Made by a program: the position numbers and the translations under genes | Source: Cellvibrio sp. | GTDB taxonomy: Bacteria; Pseudomonadota; Gammaproteobacteria; Pseudomonadales; Cellvibrionaceae | Assembly: GCA_021323495.1 (NCBI GenBank) | Contig: JAJQJO010000271.1 | Span: 1-5,469, forward strand | Length of the DNA: 5,469 nucleotides | Reading direction: 5' to 3' | Shown: positions 1 through 4,616 of the stretch, one piece after another | Layout: each line of letters opens with the position of its first letter | Position numbering within the stretch: position 1 is the stretch's first letter | Notes under the pieces: model-generated | Seen by the model: only the letters and a program-made list of their open reading frames with translations | Database searches by the model: none | Told to the model about the DNA's origin: nothing

Positions 1-468
1 TCGCTCGGTCAAGGACACTTTTGGGCAGATACCAGCGTACTCACCGCTAACAGCCTTAATGTTGTCAAAGTACTAAAATATGAAGGGCTTTTTTACATGC
101 TTGATGGCGAACGTTTTGATGCATTTCCGCGCGGCGCGCACGAACCCTGGTCAGAAATGCAGCGCTATCCCAAACTGGCCCTGGATGTGGAGAAAAATTT
201 ACTCCTTGCTTATACCAATCCTTTTTATTTTTTTGTGAATAGATCCAATACCCAATTGGCGAACGATATTGAGCGCGGATTACGTATCGCGATGGAAGAT
301 GGTAGCCTCAACGAATACTTCATGAATGATCCAACCGTCAAAGATGTAATCGCTAAAGCCAACTTGAAAAGTCGCACACTTATTCAATTGGAGAATCCCG
401 GGCTTCCGGAAAAAACCCCGGTAAATGACAAATCACTCTGGCTTGATCCCTATACATTGGGTGAATAA
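1..468 (+). CDS. Periplasmic solute-binding protein, SBP_bac_3-like (3' part)
   Basis: The reading frame is open from base 1 to a TAA at 466-468, giving 155 residues of a protein whose N-terminus lies outside the window. The fragment contains GQGHFWADT near residue 4, then YEGLFYMLDGERFDAFPRG around residues 27-45, and ends in a helical tail with the pattern IERGLRIAMEDGSLNEYF. I recognise these from family-3-type periplasmic binding proteins of gammaproteobacteria, where the FDAFPRG stretch belongs to the second lobe and the IE-GL-A-DGS segment to the C-terminal helix that crosses back. The ligand is unknown and no transport partner gene is visible. Such proteins are often orphan sensors or binding proteins rather than parts of an ABC operon. 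It is convergent with the ABC operon at 545-4189 and is followed 28 bp later by a strong terminator, so it ends its own transcript. Class is fairly sure; ligand and cellular role are not. Confidence 0.75.
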   Translation, partial: SLGQGHFWADTSVLTANSLNVVKVLKYEGLFYMLDGERFDAFPRGAHEPWSEMQRYPKLALDVEKNLLLAYTNPFYFFVNRSNTQLANDIERGLRIAMEDGSLNEYFMNDPTVKDVIAKANLKSRTLIQLENPGLPEKTPVNDKSLWLDPYTLGE

Positions 469-496
469 TTTCTACTTTCAGCTATTACCCGGAACG

Positions 497-530
497 AAAG
501 AGGCCGGCAAATTTGCCGGCCTCTTTTTTA
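497..530 (+). terminator. Rho-independent terminator, perfect 30-bp palindrome
   Basis: Bases 497-526 form a perfect self-complementary 30-mer: two 15-base arms with a GGCCGGC core and an AAATTT centre. A run of six T at 524-529 overlaps and extends the 3' arm. The T run is on the plus strand, so it best serves the gene ending at 468. The minus-strand operon ends 18 bp away at 545, but read that way the stem is followed by only three T, which are already part of the stem. It may therefore work less well in that direction, although a shared bidirectional role is plausible. Confidence 0.9.
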
Positions 531-544
531 TGAGCATCCAATCT

Positions 545-1288
545 CTAACACTCAATTCCCAGTTCACGCAAAATATCGTCGCGCAACTTTTGCAAAGCAG
601 GATCAGATAATTTTCGTGGATGAGCAAAAGGCACGTCAAAAACGGTTTGGATAGTTGCCGGGCGATTGGATAAAACCACCACGCGATTTGCGAGGTGCAC
701 CGCCTCTTCCACATCGTGGGTAATCAGGATAACTGTGTGCCGTTCCTCTTCAAGAATGCGCAACAACTCCGTGCGGATGCGCAAACTCATTAGTGCATCC
801 AATGCGGAAAAGGGTTCATCCATGTAGAGGATCTCCGGTTTGACCGCAAGCGCCCGCGCAATTTCTGCACGCTTCAACATACCGCCCGACAACTCGCGCG
901 GGTAGTGCTGCTCAAACCCTTTCAAACCAACTAAATCAGCATAATGATCAGCTACCGACGCCTTATCGACGTGCTCGTCATTTAAACCAAACATCAAATT
1001 TTGTTGCACGGTTAACCAGGGGAATACCGAACCGTGTTGCGAAATCAAAATACCGTTGGAGTTGGGGCCCTTCCGCTCTACACCATCGACCGCAACACTG
1101 CCTTCATCCGGTTGTAAAAAACCGGCAATCATTTTCATCAAAGTGGATTTACCGCATCCAGACGGACCGACAATTGCGATAAATTCACCATCGGCAATAG
1201 TGAGGTTAACTCCATCAATTACCGCTTTGGATTCACTGCCAGATGAAAAACTTTTCTTGATATTTTTGATAACAATCTTATCGGTCAT
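545..1288 (-). CDS. ABC transporter ATP-binding protein, NitT/TauT family
   Basis: A 247-residue nucleotide-binding subunit that powers an importer at the cytoplasmic face of the inner membrane. All ATPase motifs are visible: Walker A GPSGCGKST at 41-49, Q-loop Gln84, signature LSGGM at 133-137, Walker B ILYMDE at 153-158, D-loop SALD at 161-164 and switch His191 in ITHDVEEAV. The VFPWLTV segment after the Q-loop and the full-length single-domain size are typical of SsuB/TauB/NrtD-like subunits. The signature continues as LKR where RQR is common in this family, a mild change that should not abolish function. The ATG at 1288 is preceded by AAGGTGG (1293-1299) inside the end of the permease gene, which it overlaps by 11 bp, so the two are translationally coupled. 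It is the last gene of the five-gene operon. The substrate cannot be read from this subunit. Confidence 0.95.
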   Translation of the reverse strand: MTDKIVIKNIKKSFSSGSESKAVIDGVNLTIADGEFIAIVGPSGCGKSTLMKMIAGFLQPDEGSVAVDGVERKGPNSNGILISQHGSVFPWLTVQQNLMFGLNDEHVDKASVADHYADLVGLKGFEQHYPRELSGGMLKRAEIARALAVKPEILYMDEPFSALDALMSLRIRTELLRILEEERHTVILITHDVEEAVHLANRVVVLSNRPATIQTVFDVPFAHPRKLSDPALQKLRDDILRELGIEC

Positions 1289-2036
1289 AACGCCACCTTA
1301 CTGATTTATGTCCTTCCATTAGCCGCATCAAGCCGTCCAACAAAAGTCCGATGACGCCAATAATAATCATGCCCGCAATTACCAGATCGTAGCGATTGCC
1401 CGCATTGCGCGAATCCATAATCATGTACCCAAGGCCCGAGCGCAACGCGATCATTTCGGCTGCCACCACCACCAACCAGGCGACACCGAGTGAGATGCGC
1501 ATGCCCACGATTAAGTCGGGCAGCACTGCCGGAATGACTACCTGCCGATAAAGTTTATAGCGCGACACGCCAAAATTCTCCGCCGCATTCAAGTAACGCG
1601 GTTCAATGGTGTGAACACCGGCAGCGGTCTGCACAATCAAAGGAAAAACAGCGGCGATAAAAATTAAAAATATCGGGGATGCATTGCCCACACCAAACCA
1701 GAGGATCGCCAGCGGAATCCAGGCGATCGGCGAGATGGGGCGCATAATTTGAAAGACCGGATTCAAAGTCGCATAGGCACCCTCGACCCGGCCCATCCAC
1801 AAACCCAAGGGAATTGCTACAACAACCGCTAGTAAAAAGCCCAAGCCAACACGCATCAACGAGGAGCTGATGTGCTCCCATAAAGTGCCGTCTTCAATTA
1901 ATTCCAACGCACCGGTTACTACTTGCAGCGGCGTTGGGAAAATCACACTGCCGGTTTTGACAACCACAATCCACCAGACCGCAATTAGCGTAGTGATTAA
2001 CGCTAGCGGCGGTAATATTTTTTTTAGCTTTATCAC
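1278..2036 (-). CDS. ABC transporter permease, NitT/TauT family (BPD_transp_1)
   Basis: A 252-residue inner-membrane permease with about six hydrophobic segments, at roughly residues 8-26, 62-80, 103-115, 121-138, 185-200 and 219-235. The early FPTPLQV (33-39) is typical of the SsuC/TauC/NrtB group. The cytoplasmic EAA loop that docks on the ATPase lies at about 150-187 (NAAENFG at 150-156, then IPAVLP at 168-173). Length is normal for the family. The start is a GTG at 2036, supported by AAAAGG at 2045-2050 with 8-nt spacing; no better ATG lies nearby. It follows the cupredoxin-like gene by 36 bp and overlaps the ATPase gene by 11 bp. It should assemble as a homodimer with the ATPase and receive substrate from the lipoprotein encoded at 3158-4189. 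The substrate is unknown. Confidence 0.95.
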   Translation of the reverse strand: MIKLKKILPPLALITTLIAVWWIVVVKTGSVIFPTPLQVVTGALELIEDGTLWEHISSSLMRVGLGFLLAVVVAIPLGLWMGRVEGAYATLNPVFQIMRPISPIAWIPLAILWFGVGNASPIFLIFIAAVFPLIVQTAAGVHTIEPRYLNAAENFGVSRYKLYRQVVIPAVLPDLIVGMRISLGVAWLVVVAAEMIALRSGLGYMIMDSRNAGNRYDLVIAGMIIIGVIGLLLDGLMRLMEGHKSVRWRYDR

Positions 2037-2044
2037 AGAGACTA

Positions 2045-2050
2045 CCTTTT
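2045..2050 (-). promoter_or_regulatory. Ribosome binding site for the GTG-started permease
   Basis: AAAAGG on the minus strand, 8 nt before the GTG at 2036. It supports use of this non-ATG start and shows that the permease is translated independently after a 36-bp gap, unlike the overlapped ATPase gene. Confidence 0.6.
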
Positions 2051-2072
2051 ATTATTTCAATTTTTACAACGA

Positions 2073-2513
2073 CTAACGAAACACATTTTTGATGCGCCAG
2101 AGCAAACGCTGCCAACCAGGCGTAGGTTCAGGATCAACCACAACCCGCATTTGTCCGCTTGCATGTGCAGTGCAAGCGAAGTCGTATTCAGAAGCTAATT
2201 CAAACGGCAATTTAAAACTTTGCCCCGGCATAATCAGCGTCGGCCCAAACATTTGTGGTACGTCATCCAGATTGCGCAATACCAGCAAGTCGCGCACCCC
2301 CAGCGCCAAATAAATCTGGTCAGGTAAAATACTGATTGAATTACCCGACATACGCTGCGCCCAGGTACCCTTGGGAATTTCAAAAACTTCTTCGCGGGAA
2401 TCGTAACGAACCGGTAAAAAAGCAAGCAACAATATAGCAATGAATAGTGCAGCGAAAAGTGCAACACCAACTGCAACAAAGGGTGAACGCGAATAAGCAA
2501 CAGCAATTTTCAT
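2073..2513 (-). CDS. Membrane-anchored cupredoxin-like protein
   Basis: A 146-residue protein with one hydrophobic segment (about residues 12-34) that anchors it to the inner membrane, leaving a periplasmic domain. The C-terminal half reads as a cupredoxin beta-sandwich: a VLRNLDD strand at 78-84, GPTLIMPGQSF at 90-100, and FACTAHASGQM at 112-122. The Cys114-x2-His117-x4-Met122 spacing matches the plastocyanin copper loop. The other expected ligand, a His before the GP pair, is missing: that place holds Gln87-Met88, and His117 is the only His in the protein. A classical blue-copper electron-transfer site is therefore doubtful, while a Cys/His/Met copper(I) site remains possible. Its ATG overlaps the stop of the SCO gene (ATGA, 2510-2513), implying coupled expression and a joint role. 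I know of no gene symbol. The cupredoxin fold is fairly sure; the function is inferred. Confidence 0.75.
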   Translation of the reverse strand: MKIAVAYSRSPFVAVGVALFAALFIAILLLAFLPVRYDSREEVFEIPKGTWAQRMSGNSISILPDQIYLALGVRDLLVLRNLDDVPQMFGPTLIMPGQSFKLPFELASEYDFACTAHASGQMRVVVDPEPTPGWQRLLWRIKNVFR

Positions 2514-3145
2514 AGTGCTGCCTGTGGCGCATTATCTTGTAATAATATTTTGATGTCGTGGGTTATGTCGTCCACGCTTTTACCAAAGGGTACCAGGGCA
2601 CGCAATAAACCTTCTCGATCAATCAAATAGATATACGAAGAATGGTGCACCTCGTAGGTTCCGCCATTTTTATGCATTTCTTTTTTCGCGATGATACCGT
2701 AAGCCTGGCGCACCGCTGCCAATTCACTGGCAGAACCGGTAACACCAATGAACCCGGAATTAAAATTCGCCAGATACTCGCGCAGGCGTGCAGGCGTATC
2801 GCGCTCGGGATCGACAGTCACATAAACAACTTGCACCTGATCAGCCAAGGCACCGAGGTTTTTATAAGTTTGTGCGAGATTGGCAAGCGTCATTGGGCAA
2901 ACATTAGGGCAGTGGCTAAAACCAAAACCCAACACCAACACTTTGCCACGCTGTTCGCTCAAGGTGAATTGGTTATCGCGGGAACTGGGCAGGGAAAAAT
3001 CCGGAGCCATGCGCGGCGGTTCAAACACACCGGATTTTAGTGCAGTACTTTCGGTTGCAATACTCTCGGTTGCAGTAGGGTCTGCCGCAACATGTCCTGT
3101 AGCCGCGAGGCAAAAGATAAGCACCAACATCATTCGAATCATCAT
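2510..3145 (-). CDS. SCO1/SenC/PrrC-family copper chaperone
   Basis: A 211-residue periplasmic thioredoxin-fold protein. In this family the protein delivers copper to the CuA site of cytochrome c oxidase or acts as a thiol reductase for it. Visible features are an N-terminal signal peptide ending near HVAAD (residues 18-22), a Thr/Ser/Glu-rich linker at 23-38 made of 5-residue repeats, APDFSL at 47-52, the copper-binding CPNVC at 79-83, VTVDPERDTP at 109-118 and the conserved His168 in VHHSSYIYLID. The usual Asp before this His is His167 here. All three copper ligands (Cys79, Cys83, His168) are present. No lipobox is seen, so the mature protein is either soluble or held by an uncleaved signal. 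The start at 3145 is the first of two adjacent ATG codons. It lies 12 bp after the binding-protein gene and overlaps the cupredoxin-like gene by 4 bp. No oxidase genes occur in the window. Confidence 0.93.
   Translation of the reverse strand: MMIRMMLVLIFCLAATGHVAADPTATESIATESTALKSGVFEPPRMAPDFSLPSSRDNQFTLSEQRGKVLVLGFGFSHCPNVCPMTLANLAQTYKNLGALADQVQVVYVTVDPERDTPARLREYLANFNSGFIGVTGSASELAAVRQAYGIIAKKEMHKNGGTYEVHHSSYIYLIDREGLLRALVPFGKSVDDITHDIKILLQDNAPQAAL
3041..3079. repeat. 15-bp tandem repeat inside the SCO gene
   Basis: Two 15-base units (3041-3055 and 3056-3070) match at 13 of 15 positions, and a partial third copy follows at 3071-3079. On the coding strand each unit adds five residues of the type TES-[IT]-A, forming the linker between signal peptide and domain. 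The unit is a multiple of three, so copy-number changes would keep the frame. Confidence 0.7.
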
Positions 3146-3157
3146 CAGGCCCCGCGC

Positions 3158-4189
3158 CTAAACTGTGATAGCTGCAGGCTTGGCGTTGCGGACAAAGGTT
3201 TCATCCACATAGCTTTCAAACGCAACCGGTTTGGTCAGGGTACCGGCGGCGATAGACAATTCCATCAACTCGTTAAACTCATCTTTAATCATGCGCATAT
3301 CACCGTAGGTTACCCGATCTTCCGGGTTTTCCATCACGAAGCGGATTATGTTGGGGTCCTGGTTAAAATATTGGCGTCCGGCCGCTATAGCGACGGCTTT
3401 TTCGCGGTTCACCATGCCCTGGTCTAACCAGGCACCCGCGCCCATCACATGGTTAACCAGATCCTGTACCACTTCGGGCTGGGTCTGGATCAATTCTTCG
3501 CGCACGGTAAGCACACAACAAATGTAATTGCGCCATTCATCGCGGGTCATACGTAAGGGACGTGCGTAACCGGCTTTTTGTGCAGCCGCGCCAAAGGGCT
3601 CGCCGGTGCAATAGGCATCGACCGCGTTTGCGTAAAGTGCAGCGGGCATATCCGGCGGTGGCATTTCAACGATTTCAATATCGGTATGGGTCATGCCCTC
3701 CTGCGCCAGCATTTTGCGCAGGAACAAAAAATCCACCGCAAAACGGCTTGGGATCGCAATACGCTTGCCTTTCAGTTGTTTGAAGTTTTGATACGCGGAA
3801 TCAGTGCGCACCATAATCACCGCGCCAGACCTATGCCCGAGGGAGACAATCTTGAGCGGAATTTTTTTGGTAGTGAGGTCCATCACCAAGGGTGCCAGCA
3901 TATAAGCCGCCTGGATGCGTCCGGTCATCAGTGATTCCTTGATTTCTGGCCAGCCACTGTATTTGCTGTATTGGAAGCCAACACCCGACGTACCTGCCGT
4001 CGCCTTGGCCACGCAGGCAACCGGCAAGGTCAGGTTACAGGTAACGGGCAAACCGCCTACCACCAACAAATTGCTGTCTTCACTGGGTGAACAAGCAGCC
4101 AACCCCAGCGGCAAGCTGGTCGCAGCCATACCTAACAGTAATTGTCTGCGCTGACGGGAATAGGCGGATAAGGGATCAACGGGATTCAT
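3158..4189 (-). CDS. ABC substrate-binding Tat lipoprotein, CmpA/NrtA-like
   Basis: A 343-residue binding protein, first gene of the operon. The N-terminus combines a twin-arginine signal (SRQRRQLLLG, 11-20) with a lipobox LAAC ending at Cys33, so it is likely exported folded by Tat and lipid-anchored on the periplasmic side. The body resembles CmpA/NrtA proteins (bicarbonate/nitrate binding): MLAPLVMDL at 97-105, GKRIAIPSR at 141-149, MPPPDMPAAL at 176-185 and VDAYCTGEPF at 190-199. It differs at the first ligand-site loop, GLPVTCNLTLPVAC (46-59), where family members I recall have an Asp/Ala-rich stretch, and it has a Cys224-Cys225 pair. Besides the lipidated Cys33 it holds Cys51, 59, 194, 224 and 225. 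Co-transcription with copper proteins makes a copper-related ligand plausible, but this is inference; nitrate, bicarbonate or an organic ligand cannot be excluded. The ATG at 4189 is chosen because it keeps the whole signal intact; the upstream AGG is a weak ribosome site. Confidence 0.9.
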   Translation of the reverse strand: MNPVDPLSAYSRQRRQLLLGMAATSLPLGLAACSPSEDSNLLVVGGLPVTCNLTLPVACVAKATAGTSGVGFQYSKYSGWPEIKESLMTGRIQAAYMLAPLVMDLTTKKIPLKIVSLGHRSGAVIMVRTDSAYQNFKQLKGKRIAIPSRFAVDFLFLRKMLAQEGMTHTDIEIVEMPPPDMPAALYANAVDAYCTGEPFGAAAQKAGYARPLRMTRDEWRNYICCVLTVREELIQTQPEVVQDLVNHVMGAGAWLDQGMVNREKAVAIAAGRQYFNQDPNIIRFVMENPEDRVTYGDMRMIKDEFNELMELSIAAGTLTKPVAFESYVDETFVRNAKPAAITV

Positions 4190-4223
4190 TCACGACCTGC
4201 TATTTATTTAATGTCGTCCTATT

Positions 4224-4236
4224 AATGGAATCCATT
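4224..4236. repeat. Inverted repeat upstream of the ABC operon
   Basis: AATGGA and TCCATT flank a single A, giving a perfect 6-1-6 inverted repeat centred about 41 bp before the first ATG of the operon. The position fits an operator overlapping a promoter or early leader, but short repeats like this also arise by chance. Confidence 0.4.
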
Positions 4237-4250
4237 GCCGTATCACCCGG

Positions 4251-4272
4251 AATTGCCAATCTAATTGCCAAT
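4251..4272. repeat. Direct repeat AATTGCCAAT x2, 12-bp period
   Basis: Two identical 10-base copies at 4251-4260 and 4263-4272 are separated by CT. On the minus strand each contains TTGGCA, which also resembles a -35 element. Tandem sites about one helical turn apart are typical of a regulator that binds as a head-to-tail dimer. The repeat lies 62-83 bp upstream of the operon start codon, a suitable place for an activator or repressor site. No regulator gene is in the window. Confidence 0.5.
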
Positions 4273-4493
4273 GCGGATTGAGGTGCAGCTGGCAAGTATC
4301 CACTGCAGGGTTAGGGGGCGTCCAGCCCGTGCCTATAGAAAAAATTTATCGTGCTCTCCTTGCAATCCGCCTCGACCGACAGGGACAGGTGATTAAGCGC
4401 GGAAGCCCGCCCACAACGCCCAAATGATGCATTAGATGCCAGCTCATAGTAAGCGGTTTAATTCCTGGCTTTTGACGACTAGACTCTGAGTGA

Positions 4494-4508
4494 CTCCTGC
4501 AAAAGGAG
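4494..4508 (+). other. Small hairpin CTCCT-GCAAA-AGGAG
   Basis: A 5-bp stem with a 5-nt loop lies about 110 bp upstream of the plus-strand gene. The AGGAG arm copies the ribosome binding site at 4606-4610, so the CTCCT arm, extended to CTCCTG, could pair with either. A role is speculative, and it is unknown whether this stretch is transcribed. Confidence 0.3.
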
Positions 4509-4521
4509 CCTTTAGCTGCAA

Positions 4522-4566
4522 CTGCCAAACCCTTCTTGTGCAATCGTATTGCGCAGCGATTGGCAG
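4522..4566 (+). other. Two-tier hairpin in the probable leader of the 4617 gene
   Basis: The outer stem is CTGCCAA (4522-4528) with TTGGCAG (4560-4566), 7 perfect pairs. Nested inside, TGTGCAAT (4537-4544) pairs with ATTGCGCA (4548-4555) through 8 pairs, one of them a G-U wobble, around a 3-nt loop. There is no T run after it, so it is not an intrinsic terminator. It could be an RNA leader element or, as DNA, a pair of operator half-sites. Confidence 0.45.
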
Positions 4567-4605
4567 GACATGATTACGGATACCTACAGCACCCGGCTGA
4601 TTCAC

Positions 4606-4610
4606 AGGAG
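4606..4610 (+). promoter_or_regulatory. Ribosome binding site AGGAG
   Basis: A strong Shine-Dalgarno sequence with 6-nt spacing to the ATG at 4617. It fixes the start of the secreted repeat protein and agrees with the signal peptide that begins there. Confidence 0.8.
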
Positions 4611-4616
4611 CTACGA

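Larger units (their letters stand above)
4190..4616. other. Divergent intergenic region, 427 bp, no credible gene
   Basis: This stretch separates the start of the minus-strand ABC operon from the start of the plus-strand repeat-protein gene, so it should hold both promoters. I could not place a convincing -35/-10 pair for either. The only open frame of any size (4346-4543, minus) has no recognisable protein features. I see no match to common riboswitch cores (TPP, cobalamin, glycine, cyclic-di-GMP). It does contain short repeats near the operon and hairpins near the plus-strand gene, listed separately. Confidence 0.7.

Noticed and set aside
2510..4189. Nitrous oxide reductase accessory cluster (copper chaperone plus ABC genes)
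   Set aside because: The permease and ATPase are NitT/TauT type, not NosY/NosF, and no NosZ, NosD or NosL-like gene is present in the window.
4251..4274. Possible sigma-54 promoter on the minus strand (TTGGCA repeated at 12 bp)
   Set aside because: The -24 like GG is present, but the -12 place holds GG instead of the required GC at the correct spacing.
4281..4480. Possible riboswitch in the intergenic region
   Set aside because: I found short complementary segments such as GCGG/CCGC (4399-4410) and TGCAG/CTGCA (4284-4306), but no conserved core of a riboswitch class I know.
4472..4499. TTGACG at 4472-4477 as a -35 box for the plus-strand gene
   Set aside because: No acceptable -10 hexamer occurs 16-18 bases downstream.
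4346..4543. 65-codon minus-strand reading frame in the divergent intergenic region
   Set aside because: Composition is rich in Arg, Ser and His with no signal, domain or good ribosome site, and it overlaps the hairpins; it looks like chance.
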